This document shows, in pieces, positions 1 through 9,034 of a stretch of 64,000 nt of DNA; position 1 is the first letter of the stretch; every line of letters begins with the position of its first letter. Location: the NCBI RefSeq assembly GCF_041053105.1, contig NZ_CP163444.1, forward strand, positions 186,001 through 250,000, given 5' to 3'. This DNA comes from Streptomyces sp. R44 (GTDB taxonomy: Bacteria > Actinomycetota > Actinomycetes > Streptomycetales > Streptomycetaceae). The notes below the pieces were generated by a model. The model was not told the origin of the DNA, ran no database searches, and was given only the letters and a program-made list of their open reading frames with translations. The translations under genes were made by a program, and so were the position numbers.

Positions 1-1376
1 AGGCCCGTGATTACGGCCGTGGCCAAGGTGATGGCGCCGGCCGTGACGAAGGCGCTGTTGAGGCCGGCCTCGAAGGAGGCGCCGCCGGACTGCCGGGTGC
101 GGACGACGGCTCCGAGTACCGCCACGCCGAGCACCGCTCCGATCTGCCGGGTGGTGCTGCTGATGCCTGATGCGAGGCCGCCCTCCTGCGGGCTGACCGC
201 TTGGATGGCGGCTCCCGTCAGAGGGGACATGGTCAGGGCGAAGCCGATGCCGACGATTCCCAGCCGCCACCACACGTTCCCGTAGCCGGTGTCCGCGTGC
301 ACCGTGCCGAGCGCCAGCAGTCCCAGGCCGGCCAGCGCCAGGCCGGTGGTGACCACGATCCGGAAGCCGTGCCGGGCGGCGAGCCGGCCCGCGTACGGGC
401 TGACGATCACCATGCCGAGGGATGTGGGCAGGGTCTGCAGACCGGCGCGCAGGATCGAGCTCCCCTGGACGTACACGAAGAACTGCGAGAAGAAGAACGA
501 CGAGCCCATGAGCGCGAACCCCACCACGGTCATGGCGGTGTTGGACACGGTGAACAGACGCTGCCGGAACAGCCGTAGCGGCAGCAACGGTGCGCGGCGG
601 CGCGCTTCGACGGCGGTGAAGGCGGCGAGGAGGATCGCCGCGGCGGCGAAGCTTCCCAGGATCACCGGCGACGTCCAGCCGCGGGCACCCCCTTCGATCA
701 GCCCGTAGGTCAGCGCGCCCACCCCCAGAGCGGACAGCACCGTCCCCGGGACGTCGATCGCGGGGGCGCTCGGATTGCGGGTCTCTTCGAGGCTGCGCAG
801 ACCGACCAGCACAAGGACCACGCCGATGGGCAGATTGACCAGGAAGATGGCGGGCCAGCCGAAGGCGTCTGTCAGCACGCCGCCTGCCACGGGGCCCGCT
901 GCCAGACCGATCCCGCTGAATCCGGCCCACAGCCCGATCGCCCTGACTCGTTCCTGCGGCACGGGGTAGGCGGCGACGAGCAGGGCGAGCGAGGCAGGGC
1001 TCAGCGCTGCCGCCCCGATGCCCTGCAGCACCCGGCCGACGACCAGCCAGCCGAGCGAGGGCGCGAGGGCGCACAGCACCGAGGCGGCGGTGAACACCAC
1101 CACGCCGGTCAGATACACCCGCTTGCGGCCGAACCGGTCGGCGAAGACACCGCCGGACAGCAGCAGCATGGCGACCAGCAGTACGTACGCGTCGACGATC
1201 CATTGCAGACCGGTCAACTGAGTGTGCAGCCGGTGCTGCATATCGGGCAGCGCCGCTCCGACAATCGTGTTGTCGAGCAGGACCATGAATTGGCCCAGGC
1301 AGGTCACCGCGAGCAGCACGGCCCGGTTTGATCGGCTGCCTGAAGCCGCAGCCGCAGCCGCATGCGATTCAGCCAT
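1..1376 (-). CDS. DHA2/EmrB-QacA family MFS drug exporter (C-terminus cut by window edge)
   Basis: Reading leftward from the ATG at 1376, the translation starts MAESHAAAAAASGSRSNRAV and continues with the classic 14-TM drug:H+ antiporter pattern. There is a first helix with FMVLLDNTIVGAALPDM, motif A-like DRFGRKRVYL after helix 2, and the motif C-like GLAAGPVAGG in helix 5. About 458 codons are present and no stop is reached, so the last part lies outside the window. The start is supported by GGAGAGGAA about 5 bases upstream. It is divergent from a TetR gene across two matching palindromes, so it is probably a TetR-repressed efflux pump. Substrate cannot be told from sequence. Confidence 0.88.
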   Translation of the reverse strand, partial: MAESHAAAAAASGSRSNRAVLLAVTCLGQFMVLLDNTIVGAALPDMQHRLHTQLTGLQWIVDAYVLLVAMLLLSGGVFADRFGRKRVYLTGVVVFTAASVLCALAPSLGWLVVGRVLQGIGAAALSPASLALLVAAYPVPQERVRAIGLWAGFSGIGLAAGPVAGGVLTDAFGWPAIFLVNLPIGVVLVLVGLRSLEETRNPSAPAIDVPGTVLSALGVGALTYGLIEGGARGWTSPVILGSFAAAAILLAAFTAVEARRRAPLLPLRLFRQRLFTVSNTAMTVVGFALMGSSFFFSQFFVYVQGSSILRAGLQTLPTSLGMVIVSPYAGRLAARHGFRIVVTTGLALAGLGLLALGTVHADTGYGNVWWRLGIVGIGFALTMSPLTGAAIQAVSPQEGGLASGISSTTRQIGAVLGVAVLGAVVRTRQSGGASFEAGLNSAFVTAGAITLATAVITG

Positions 1377-1452
1377 GGGGTTCCTCTCCATCGTCAGTGG
1401 GGCCCGGCCACCCGGCCACGTCGATGCCCGTGGCGATACACCCGAGCGCCCT

Positions 1453-1522
1453 AAAGCAGCCAGCGACTGCGTTAGGCGACTGTAAGGAGGGTCGGCCCAC
1501 AAACGCAAGTCCTTCCTGCGTT
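1453..1522. promoter_or_regulatory. Two matching TetR-type operators
   Basis: Two inverted repeats of the same 21-bp geometry, AAxGCA-N9-TGCGTT, lie at 1453-1473 and 1502-1522, 49 bp centre to centre, between the divergent exporter and TetR genes. The second ends just before the TetR ribosome-binding site (AAGGTGG) and should allow autorepression. The first lies nearer the exporter. Assignment to the adjacent TetR is inferred from position. Confidence 0.6.
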
Positions 1523-1533
1523 AAGGTGGGGGC

Positions 1534-2100
1534 ATGAGTGAGCGACAGCCCGCCCGGCGACCCGGCGGACGCAGCGCCCGCATTGGCGCGGAGGTGCACC
1601 AGGCGGTCACCGACCTGATCAGTGAGCGCGGCTACGGCAACTTCACCGTCGGCGAGGTCGCAGCCCGTGCGGGCGTGGCCGACAGCAGCATCTACCGCCG
1701 GTGGGGCAACCTGGAGACCCTGCTCACCGACGTGGCGCTCACCCGCCTCAACGCACAGTCGCCGATGCCCGACACCGGGAGCCTGGACGGCGACCTGCGC
1801 ACCTACGCGGCCCAGGTTGCCCGCGAGATCACAGGCCCTGACGGTGTGGCGGTGGTGCGCCTGGCCGTCGCCCTGTCGAGCAGCGGCGAGCAGGGCGTGC
1901 AGGCGGCGGAAGACCTCCGCGCCGAACGCACCCGGCAACTGCAGTCCATGCTCGATCGCGCCCGCGAACGCGGCGAGCAAGCACCCGACGCGTTCGACGT
2001 GCTGGACCACATCCTGGCCCCGATGTACATCCGTGTCCTGTTCGGCATGGTCCCGCTCACGCCTGACTACATCGACGGGCTGGTCGACCGATTGCTGTGA
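1534..2100 (+). CDS. TetR/AcrR family transcriptional repressor
   Basis: A 188-residue protein, normal for TetR. The N-terminal helix-turn-helix is seen at roughly residues 30-60 (FTVGEVAARAGVADSSIYRRW), followed by an all-helical ligand-binding region with low conservation. The ATG at 1534 has TAAGGTGG ahead of it, and the gene starts 158 bp from the divergent MFS exporter start with two matching palindromes in between. The likely role is local repression of that exporter, with release by an exported compound. The ligand is unknown. Confidence 0.88.
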   Translation: MSERQPARRPGGRSARIGAEVHQAVTDLISERGYGNFTVGEVAARAGVADSSIYRRWGNLETLLTDVALTRLNAQSPMPDTGSLDGDLRTYAAQVAREITGPDGVAVVRLAVALSSSGEQGVQAAEDLRAERTRQLQSMLDRARERGEQAPDAFDVLDHILAPMYIRVLFGMVPLTPDYIDGLVDRLL

Positions 2101-2413
2101 CCTCACCCCGACTCCCGCGACCAGCCTCCGGACGCGGTGCCAGGACGCCGTGAGGCGCTCGCCGACACACACCCGGCCGACGCAGGTATCCGACCCCTGG
2201 CCGGCTCACGCGACCTGGCCGCATCAGCCGGCCGATCGGCGGGCCGTCGCCGGCGATCGGGGTGAAGACCACGTCCAGGCACGAATGGCAGGCATCGGGT
2301 TCGCGGACGAGCGCGTGGGGGGCATCAGCCGAAACGGCGGACGCGCTCGGCCAGGTAGTCAGATTGGTCAGGCAGCCAGGCCGTCAGGTACGGCGAGGCC
2401 TCTCCGCGGCTTG
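2101..2413. other. Intergenic stretch without a recognised gene
   Basis: Between the convergent TetR and MarR genes. Open frames here have no recognisable domain and no supported start. No clear terminator hairpin or repeat was seen. Confidence 0.5.
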
Positions 2414-2869
2414 TCAGGTGGCAGCCGAGTCGACGTGACCGCCCGGGGCGTTCAGCAAGTCGCTTGCCGATCGGTGGATCTTCGCCAGGGCGCTCAGGAG
2501 GTGCCTGCGTTCGTTCTCGGTGAGGTTCGCCGTGACCTTCTCCTCCATGGATCGCCGTTCGGCCTCGATCGGTTCCTGCAGTGCGCGCCCCTCGTCCGTG
2601 AGCCAGAGTCGGACCAGGCGGTTGTCCCGGTCGTCGCGGCGGCGGGTGATCAGCCCCGCGGTGGTCATCCGGGTGGACATCTTGACGACCGTGGGCGTCG
2701 TGACGTTCAGCGCGGCGGCGACCTCGCCAGGGGTGCGGCCGTCCTGTTTCCACAACTCCGCGAGCAGCAGGTTCTGCCCGAGGTGCAGTCCGTGGCGGCG
2801 CATCGCTCCCTCGGCGAGAGCCCGGAGCGCCTTCGTCGTCCTGCTGTGCAGGTCCAGGAACTCGGGCAT
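2414..2869 (-). CDS. MarR family transcriptional regulator
   Basis: 151 residues starting MPEFLDLHSRTTKALRALAE. A winged helix-turn-helix is visible in GEVAAALNVTTPTVVKMSTR and the wing RRRDDRDNRLVRLWLTDEGR, the standard MarR signature. I chose the ATG at 2869 because GGAGG sits 7-11 bases upstream; the open frame continues further upstream but that part has no MarR homology. It is divergent from an NmrA-type oxidoreductase gene 130 bp away, the common MarR/target layout, so it probably represses that gene in response to a small aromatic or electrophile (inference). Confidence 0.85.
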   Translation of the reverse strand: MPEFLDLHSRTTKALRALAEGAMRRHGLHLGQNLLLAELWKQDGRTPGEVAAALNVTTPTVVKMSTRMTTAGLITRRRDDRDNRLVRLWLTDEGRALQEPIEAERRSMEEKVTANLTENERRHLLSALAKIHRSASDLLNAPGGHVDSAAT

Positions 2870-2925
2870 CACAGCCTCCGGTGGTGAGCGGGATCGGCTG
2901 TCCAAGTAGGCAGCCCCACAGGTCG

Positions 2926-2974
2926 ATTGACGGCTAATCAGTTCCCGGCTAGCGTTCCGGGCGGAAATCGCTAG
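2926..2974. promoter_or_regulatory. Candidate MarR operator region
   Basis: The divergent intergenic region repeats GACGGCTAA twice (about 2929 and 2974). It also has the inverted pair CTAGCG (2949-2954) and CGCTAG (2969-2974). The position between the MarR and NmrA-type genes suggests regulator binding. No single perfect palindrome stands out, so the exact site is uncertain. Confidence 0.4.
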
Positions 2975-2999
2975 ACGGCTAACAACTCTAGGGGGACTG

Positions 3000-3869
3000 A
3001 TGATACTGATCACCGGGGCCACCGGAAACATCGGCCACGAGCTCGTCCGCGAACTCGACGGGACGGGCACCGAGGTCCGCGCTCTCATCCGCGACCCCGC
3101 CCGCGCCGCCGCCCTCCCCGCGCGCGCCAAGGGCGTCGTCGGCGACCTGGACGAGCCGGCGACGCTGGCACCCGCGTTCGCCGGCGTCGACAAGCTGTTC
3201 CTGCTCACTCCGGGCATCGGCACGGACCACACCGCCCACGCCGTCGCCGCCGCACAGGCCGCCGGAGTGAGCCACATCGTGCACCTGTCCTCCGCCAACG
3301 TCCTCGGCGACCCGATGCCCGCGATGGGCCGCTGGCATCACGAGCGCGAGGAGATCGTCCGCGCCTGCGGCATACCCACGACGGTCCTGCGACCCGGCGG
3401 CTTCATGACCAACGCCCTCGAATGGGCGCCCACGATCCGGGAGGAAGGGTACGTCCTCGACCCGGTCGGTCCGGGCCGCTACGCGCCGATCGATCCCGTC
3501 GACATCGCCGCCGTCGCCGCCCTCGTACTCACCGAGAACGGCCATCAGGGCGAGGAGTACGTCCTCACCGGCGACGAGGCCCTCACCGTCACAGAACAGG
3601 TCCAGATCATCGCTGCCGCCGCCGGCCGCCCCATCGAGGTCCGCGCGGCGCTCACACCGGCACAGGCCGTCCGCTCCCGCTTCCCCCGCGGGGTGCCCCG
3701 GGCGCTCGCCGACGCCATCACCGAGGGGTTCGCACTCATGCGCGCCGACACCGTCGGGTTCCGCACCGACACCGTGGAGAAGCTGCTCGGCCGCCGCCCC
3801 CGGACGTTCGCGCAGTGGTGCGCGCGCAACGCCGGCGCGTTCCGACCGGATGCCACCGCCCGTCCGTAG
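3000..3869 (+). CDS. NmrA-like / atypical SDR NAD(P)-binding oxidoreductase
   Basis: 289 residues. The N-terminal Rossmann fingerprint is ILITGATGNIGHELV (GxxGxxG). Later motifs typical of the NmrA/HSCARG group are VSHIVHLSSANVLG, WHHEREEIVRACGIPTTVLRPGGFM and YAPIDPVDIAAVA. These proteins bind NAD(P)H and act as redox sensors or quinone reductases. The ATG at 3000 has AGGGGG 4-10 bases upstream. It is divergent from a MarR regulator, the usual partner for this family in Streptomyces. The substrate is not predictable; a quinone or a regulatory role are both possible. Confidence 0.85.
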   Translation: MILITGATGNIGHELVRELDGTGTEVRALIRDPARAAALPARAKGVVGDLDEPATLAPAFAGVDKLFLLTPGIGTDHTAHAVAAAQAAGVSHIVHLSSANVLGDPMPAMGRWHHEREEIVRACGIPTTVLRPGGFMTNALEWAPTIREEGYVLDPVGPGRYAPIDPVDIAAVAALVLTENGHQGEEYVLTGDEALTVTEQVQIIAAAAGRPIEVRAALTPAQAVRSRFPRGVPRALADAITEGFALMRADTVGFRTDTVEKLLGRRPRTFAQWCARNAGAFRPDATARP

Positions 3870-4012
3870 CCCCGACCGCCGCTGGAGGCGCACGGCTGTG
3901 AGGGGGCGGCTCACGGCCAGGAGACGAGCACCCAGCCGTAGGCGGCGCGAGGACACTCCGACGCGCCTTCATGCCGGCTTCCGCCGAACGCCGCCGCCGG
4001 CTCACCAGGGGT

Positions 4013-4046
4013 CCCGCTCCCTCACGGACCCGCGAGGGACAGCGGG
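4013..4046. terminator. Hairpin between convergent genes
   Basis: CCCGCT-CCCTC (4013-4023) pairs with GAGGG-AC-AGCGGG (4034-4046) around a 10-base loop. It lies between the rightward NmrA-type gene and the leftward hydrolase, so it could end both transcripts. Confidence 0.45.
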
Positions 4047-4062
4047 CTGCGCTCCCGCGTAC

Positions 4063-5283
4063 TCAGGGGAGGAACGTCACTGCCGGGAAGGCCGGGGACG
4101 GCCCGTCGAGCAAATGACCCCGGCGGTGGCGCAGGTGCTCGTCGAAGAACGCGAGCGGATACGCCTGCTGGATCTTCACCGCCTGGTCGGGATCGAGGGT
4201 GCCGATCACCTCCTGGAGCTGCTGCGCACTCCACCCGAACAACTTCGCCACCTGCGGGAAGAGCGCCTCGTTGTCGCCGTACGAGACGTGGGAGGCGCCC
4301 TGGGCCTCGATGTTCAGCCGCCAGCCGCGCAGGTGCGACCAGAACGCGGCGACCGCGGGATCCGTGGCTCGGGTGAACTCGGCGGACATCATCATGAACG
4401 GCCGGTCCAGGTCTTCGGACAGCGGCGGGTTCATCTGCATCGGGCCGTCGAGGCTCAGCCCGGCTCGGATGCGCTCATCGGCGAGCGTGGCGCGGGCGGT
4501 GGCCGTCCCGCCCTTCGACCAGCCGAACGCGCCGATACGCCGCGGGTCGAGGGAGCCGAGCAGCCCGGCCGGCAGCTGCTTGCGGTCGACGTCGGGATTG
4601 CACCCGGCGGCGAGTTGCTCGACGCAGTCGATGACGAAGCGCAGGTCGGCGGCGAAGTCCCCCGGCCGCGTCGGCGCCTGCCTGTCACGGGACGGGACGG
4701 CGATCCGGCCGTCGGGGAACTCGGTGTAGGTGTCGTACTGGTGAGCCACCGTCACCACCGCGTATCCGTGGCTGGCGAGCTCCTGGACCACGACGGTGTG
4801 ATCGCCCTGGTGGCTGTGCGCGCCGTGCGAGAACACGACGACCGGCAGCCGCCGGCTCGTTCGCTGTACCGGAGCGCCGACGTGGCCGGCGGTGAGCGGC
4901 GCCAGGGGCACAAGGTCGCTGAACCCGACATCGGCGAGGAACGCCTCAAGCGCACCGGCCGGCATCCAGGGCGCCACCGGGTACCGCTGAGCGTTCCGGG
5001 CGGGATACCAGACGGAGGCCATCAGCTCACGGAAGTGCCCCGGGCCCGCGATGTCGTCCGGACGCGACCGGTCGACGAGGTGCAGCTGGACCGTGCCCAC
5101 GGGATGCGGCCCGGTCGGCCCGGGCAGCATGAGCCGCGCCGCGGCGGGGGCGGCCGCGGCCGGGCCGGCCCACGCGGGTCCGGCGACGGCGCCAAGCGGC
5201 ACGGCGGCCCCGGCGGCCAGCGCCACCCCCAGCATGCTGCGTCGCGTCATGCCCTTCCGGCTGATGAACGGTGTGTCGGTCAT
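4063..5283 (-). CDS. Tat-exported alpha/beta hydrolase, PAF-acetylhydrolase-like
   Basis: 406 residues from the ATG at 5283, which has GGGAGGGG 4-11 bases upstream. The N-terminus shows a twin-arginine signal (TRRSMLG followed by a long Ala-rich hydrophobic core ending AGPAWA). The mature part has VVVFSHGAHSHQGDHT (oxyanion region), FVIDCVEQLAAG, and the nucleophile elbow GAFGWSKGG near residue 255. The N-terminal YP/W region ASVWYPA matches the isoform-II platelet-activating factor acetylhydrolase/dienelactone-type lipase clan. It probably cleaves short acyl esters outside the cell. An upstream open extension in the same frame is ignored because it lacks homology and the signal peptide fixes the start. 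Confidence 0.8.
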   Translation of the reverse strand: MTDTPFISRKGMTRRSMLGVALAAGAAVPLGAVAGPAWAGPAAAAPAAARLMLPGPTGPHPVGTVQLHLVDRSRPDDIAGPGHFRELMASVWYPARNAQRYPVAPWMPAGALEAFLADVGFSDLVPLAPLTAGHVGAPVQRTSRRLPVVVFSHGAHSHQGDHTVVVQELASHGYAVVTVAHQYDTYTEFPDGRIAVPSRDRQAPTRPGDFAADLRFVIDCVEQLAAGCNPDVDRKQLPAGLLGSLDPRRIGAFGWSKGGTATARATLADERIRAGLSLDGPMQMNPPLSEDLDRPFMMMSAEFTRATDPAVAAFWSHLRGWRLNIEAQGASHVSYGDNEALFPQVAKLFGWSAQQLQEVIGTLDPDQAVKIQQAYPLAFFDEHLRHRRGHLLDGPSPAFPAVTFLP

Positions 5284-5489
5284 GGGCCCCTCCCGAGGTG
5301 ACGGGTCGTCAATCGTGCTGCGACGGGCGGTCCGTGCGCACAGAACAACGCTGTCACGTGCCCCTCCCCCGCAACATCGGCCCACGGGTGTACACCCTGG
5401 GGCGACGCTGTCGGTCGATGTCGGCGAACTTGGCTCCGACCCGGCCGATGTACGTGCCGCGCCCGGCCGGGCGAAGGGCCGACCGGACC

Positions 5490-5732
5490 TCACCAGAGCT
5501 CCCAGCCGACGCGGCTGAGACATTCCGCCGGCATCGCCTCGGGCGTACGACCTGCCCGGCGTATGACACCGCGAACGCCGACAATCAGCGCCCAGAACAG
5601 GAGAGGGAAAGCGGCGGCCCGTTCCATACCTCCCATGCCGAGACCGAGGTAGTGGTGGGAGAGGAACAGCGCGAAGGCCGTGATCGCCGTGACGCCCATC
5701 AGGCTGGTGCCCCACCGCAGGGTGGTCGGCAT
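5490..5732 (-). CDS. Small two-helix membrane protein of unknown function (possibly a fragment)
   Basis: 80 residues with two hydrophobic segments, around 10-28 (TSLMGVTAITAFALFLSHHY) and 38-56 (AAAFPLLFWALIVGVRG), then a short basic tail. I do not recognise the family. There is no good Shine-Dalgarno before the ATG, and the start lies exactly where a truncated esterase gene begins on the other strand. It could therefore be what remains of a longer membrane-protein gene at a deletion junction. Confidence 0.45.
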   Translation of the reverse strand: MPTTLRWGTSLMGVTAITAFALFLSHHYLGLGMGGMERAAAFPLLFWALIVGVRGVIRRAGRTPEAMPAECLSRVGWELW

Positions 5733-6690
5733 GTGTTTTTCAGAGACCGGAACCCGCTACCGGCGGCGCCGTTGGCAGGGCTGGGCGCGACCGGGTCCGC
5801 GCCAGCGACCACGGTGGACGGGGGCGCGTGGTACGAGCTGATCAACCAGGGCAGCGGCAAGGCGCTGGCCCTGGTCACACCCGGCGACACCACGCACTGG
5901 ATCGACGGCCTGCGGGACGGCGAGCACACGGTCCGGGTCGTCAAACGCAACGACACCCCCGGGGACACCAGCACGTTCGGAGGCTTCGTCGCCGCGCCCG
6001 GGGGCGCCGTACTGAGCAAGCCGGCGCCCCGGGACCGCCAGATCGAGTTCATCGGGGACTCCCTCACGGTGGGCTACGGCAATGTCTCGGGCACCCGCGT
6101 CTGCGATCCGGAGCAGCTCAAGAGGAACACCAACACCGACGTGAGCCACGGCGCCCTCACCGCCCAGCGGCTGGACGCCGATTACCAGATCAACGGCTTC
6201 TCCGGCCTCGGCATGGTGCGCAACGTCGCCGGCATCTCCCCTGACGTCACGTACCGGACCTACTACGACCGCGCCCTGCTGAACGTGGACGGCGACGTCT
6301 GGCAGAAGCCGGGGACGTGGCCGCCCCCAGATCGTGGTGGTCAACCTCGGCGCCAACGACTTCTCCGACCTCACCCCCGGTGAACCGTGGACGCCCGACA
6401 GCCTCGCGGCCGCCTTCCGCACCGCCTACGGCGATTTCCTCCGGAAACTGCGGACGCGCTACGGTCCCGGCACCGCCCTCGTGGCCGTCGGCTTCGACAC
6501 AAACGCCGAGCATGTACGGCAGGTCGTGGAGGCGTGCAACGACGCCGGCGACAGCGGGGTCCATTACTGGTTCCTCGATCAGTCGGGCCTGGACTTCCTC
6601 GGTTGCGACCGGCACACCTGGGCTCACGACGACCGGGTGATCGCCGACCGACTTGTTCCGTTCCTCGGCAGCCTGCCGACGGGATGGTGA
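5733..6690 (+). pseudogene. SGNH/GDSL esterase (CE2-type N-terminal domain), truncated and frameshifted
   Basis: From about 5820 the frame encodes GGAWYELINQGSGKALALV (CE2 N-terminal jelly roll) and then the SGNH block I motif RQIEFIGDSLTVGYGN. At about 6330 the frame changes: one copy too many of C in a CCCCC run splits ...DVWQKPGTW from PQIVVVNLGANDFSDL, which carries block III (GxND). The C-terminal part continues to 6690 and includes the block V Asp/His region (WAHDDR). The signal peptide is missing; the only start is an in-frame GTG at 5733 giving a short non-signal leader. So the gene has lost its secretion signal and is broken in the middle. The single-base slip could also be a sequencing error. 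Confidence 0.75.
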
Positions 6691-6959
6691 GGGACATGAC
6701 CACCCGTGAAGCACCCTTGACGGTCCCCGGTCCCGCTGCCGAGTCCGGCCGCCGGGCGAGGAGCTGATCTCGTAGCCGCACCGGACGTCGCCGATGGTCT
6801 CGCTGCCGGACGGAGGACTGATCCGGGCCGGCCCGGCGGGCTCCCGTCAGTGGCCGACACGCGTCGCCCTCCAACGGCATGACTTCGGGCAGCGGGGGTG
6901 CCAGGATCCGTCGCCGGGATCGCTGTCGCCGGGGGACGGGGGACGGGGGGACCAGTTCC
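6691..6959 (+). other. Intergenic, no recognised gene
   Basis: Follows the broken esterase. No recognisable domain on either strand. It ends in a G-rich stretch (GGGGGACGGGGGACGGGGGG) that precedes the GTG at 6960. Confidence 0.4.
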
Positions 6960-7097
6960 GTGCTGCGCATTCACTTCACGGCCGAGGACTTCGCGCGCGT
7001 CAGGGTGGTGAGCAATCCGGATCCGTTCTGGGAGATCGTGTGCAGCCTCTACCACCTGGGGACCTCTCAGGGCCGGTGGGCCCACGCGTCGTGTAGA
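6960..7097 (+). pseudogene. N-terminal fragment of an ArsR-type (DUF5937) regulator
   Basis: A GTG at 6960 preceded by a G-rich ribosome-binding site begins VLRIHFTAEDFARVRVVSNP and continues DPFWEIVCSLYHLGTSQGRW. This matches the very typical start of the Streptomyces DUF5937/ArsR-like helix-turn-helix regulators. Homology stops after about 45 residues and the winged helix is absent. The same frame runs directly into a fragment of a different regulator, so this is a deletion-fusion scar and not a working gene. Confidence 0.55.
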
Positions 7098-7112
7098 GGG
7101 CTCAGCACCTCT

Positions 7113-7229
7113 CACGCGGGCTCCGACCTGGTGCAGGCCATGCGGACCGTGGCCGCCGGACAGTCCATGCTCGACCCGGCGACCACCGCCCGGCTGATGC
7201 ACGCGCTGCGCGATCCCGATGCGGCGAAA
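7113..7229 (+). pseudogene. Fragment of a NarL/DevR-type response regulator
   Basis: The frame encodes GSDLVQAMRTVAAGQSMLDP followed by ATTARLMHALRDP. This is the end of the receiver domain and the linker of DevR/NarL response regulators (the usual sequence is G-x-DLV-x-AVRTVA-x-GQS-LDPA). The phospho-acceptor part and the LuxR helix-turn-helix are both gone. It lies next to a DosS/DevS-like kinase, whose partner would normally be exactly this type of protein, so it is probably the remains of that partner. Confidence 0.6.
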
Positions 7230-7297
7230 CAACCGGAAGGCGAGCACGGGACCGCCACCCACCACGACCACGACTGCGGCAAAGCAGTCGGTCCTCC

Positions 7298-9034
7298 TCA
7301 GCCTTCGGCGGGCCGCAAGGGGACACGCCATTCGAGCACCGTTCCGCTCGCCGGCTTCGGACGGGCGCGGACGGTCAGGTCGCCGCCGAGGCGTTCCGCG
7401 CGTTCGGCCAGGTTGCGCAGGCCGCCGCTGCCACCGTTCCGCCGGATTCCGACTCCGTCGTCGCTCACCGTCACCGACAGGACGTCGTCGCCCGCGATGA
7501 CCGCCACCTCGACGCGACGGGCGCTCGCGTGCCGCGCCACGTTGGTCAGTGCCTCGCCGATGACCGCGAGCACTTCCTCTGCCACGCCGGCCGGCACATC
7601 CGTGTCGAGCAGGCCCTCCATGCGCAGGGCCGGCGCGAATCCGAGGGTGGACGCGGCCGCGTCGACCGCCTGGACGACACGGCGCCTGAGCTTCGGCGCG
7701 GCACCCGGTGCCTCGTGTTCCCGGAGGCCGAAGATGGTCGATCGGATGATCTTGATGGTGGCGTCCAGGTCGTCGATCGCGCGGGTCAGCCGATCCACGG
7801 CCTCCGGGTGCTCCACGAACCGGCGGGCGCTCTGCAAGGTCATCCCGGTGGCGAACAGCCGCTGGATCGCGAGGTCGTGCAGGTCGCGGGCGATGCGGTC
7901 GCGGTCCTCCAGGAGGGTGACCTGCTCGGCGTCGCGGCGCCGGTCGGCCAGTTCCAGGGCGAGGGCCGCCTGCCCCGCGAAACCGGGCAGTGCGGTGATC
8001 TCGACGTTCGTGAAGGGCGTCTGCCCACTGCGGCGGGCGAGGATCAGTACACCGTTCAATCGTTCCTTCGTGCCGATCGTGACGGCGACCGCCGGCCCGA
8101 AGCCCTTCCAGCGCTCCGGCTGGACGGTCACGCGCTCGTCCCTCGCCACGTCCGCCAGCGTGACGAGGCCGTCCTCCTGGGCAAGAGCGGCGGCCGCCAG
8201 GGTTCCCTCGCTGCTCGGCAGCACGACACCGCGGTGGATGTCAGCGCCCTCGCCCCGCGCCAGCGACCCCCTCAGTTCGCCTTCCGGCCCGACCAGATAG
8301 AACACCCCCATGTCGGCGCCGGCGATGTCCACCGCACGCTCCAGCATGCCGTCGAGCACCTCAGCCTCGTCCGTACCGGACAGCAGGGCACTGGTGAGGT
8401 CTGCGCTGGCTGCCAGCCAGCGCTGGCGCAGACGGCCCTCCTCGTACAGTCGGGCGTTCTCGATGGCGATTCCGGCCGCGACGGCCAGGGTCGTCACCAC
8501 CGCCTCGTCCTCGGCGTCGAAGTCGGCCCCACCGCGTTTCTCCGTCAGGTAGAGGTTGCCGAACACCTCGTCGTGGACGCGGATCGGGACGCCCAGGAAC
8601 GAGTGCATCGGCGGATGGTGGGCCGGGAAGCCGTACGACGCGGGGTGCTCGGAAAGCTCCGGAAGACGCAGCGGCGCGGGGTTGCGGATGAGCTCGCCCA
8701 GGATGCCGTGCCCGGACGGCAGGGCCCCGATCCGCCGCCGTACGTCGTCGTCGATGCCGATGGGCAGGAACTGCGAGAGTTTCCGGCCCTCACCGATGAC
8801 GCCCAGGGCTCCGTACTCGGCGTCCACGAGACTGACGGCCGCCTCCACGATGCCGCGCAGCACCTGGGGAAGGTCGAGCTCGCGCCCCACCGACATGACG
8901 GCTTCCAGAAGCCCGTTCAGCCGGTCCCTGGTGCCGCGCACCTCGTCGATGCGCACCTGCAGCTCGTCGAGCAGTTCGTCGAGCCGCAGCCGCGGGAGTC
9001 GTGTGTCCCCGGGCCCGGTGTCCTCCCGACCCAT
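7298..9034 (-). CDS. DosS/DevS-like GAF-domain sensor histidine kinase
   Basis: 578 residues: two GAF domains (about 50-200 and 220-375), a HisKA_3 dimerisation domain with the phospho-acceptor in DRIARDLHDLAIQRLFATGM (near residue 390), and a C-terminal HATPase (GEALTNVARHA, DDGVGI, GGSGGLRNLAERAERLGG). The first GAF contains GFPAHHPPMHSFLGVPIRV. The same HHPPM stretch occurs in mycobacterial DosS/DosT, whose GAF-A binds haem and senses O2/NO/CO. A redox or gas sensor is therefore likely. GGAGG precedes the ATG at 9034. No intact response regulator lies next to it, only a fragment at 7113-7229, so it must act through a distant partner or be orphaned. Confidence 0.88.
   Translation of the reverse strand: MGREDTGPGDTRLPRLRLDELLDELQVRIDEVRGTRDRLNGLLEAVMSVGRELDLPQVLRGIVEAAVSLVDAEYGALGVIGEGRKLSQFLPIGIDDDVRRRIGALPSGHGILGELIRNPAPLRLPELSEHPASYGFPAHHPPMHSFLGVPIRVHDEVFGNLYLTEKRGGADFDAEDEAVVTTLAVAAGIAIENARLYEEGRLRQRWLAASADLTSALLSGTDEAEVLDGMLERAVDIAGADMGVFYLVGPEGELRGSLARGEGADIHRGVVLPSSEGTLAAAALAQEDGLVTLADVARDERVTVQPERWKGFGPAVAVTIGTKERLNGVLILARRSGQTPFTNVEITALPGFAGQAALALELADRRRDAEQVTLLEDRDRIARDLHDLAIQRLFATGMTLQSARRFVEHPEAVDRLTRAIDDLDATIKIIRSTIFGLREHEAPGAAPKLRRRVVQAVDAAASTLGFAPALRMEGLLDTDVPAGVAEEVLAVIGEALTNVARHASARRVEVAVIAGDDVLSVTVSDDGVGIRRNGGSGGLRNLAERAERLGGDLTVRARPKPASGTVLEWRVPLRPAEG

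Noticed and set aside
5271..5732. Upstream extension of the SGNH esterase frame
   Set aside because: No signal peptide or homology; overlaps the leftward membrane ORF and hydrolase promoter.
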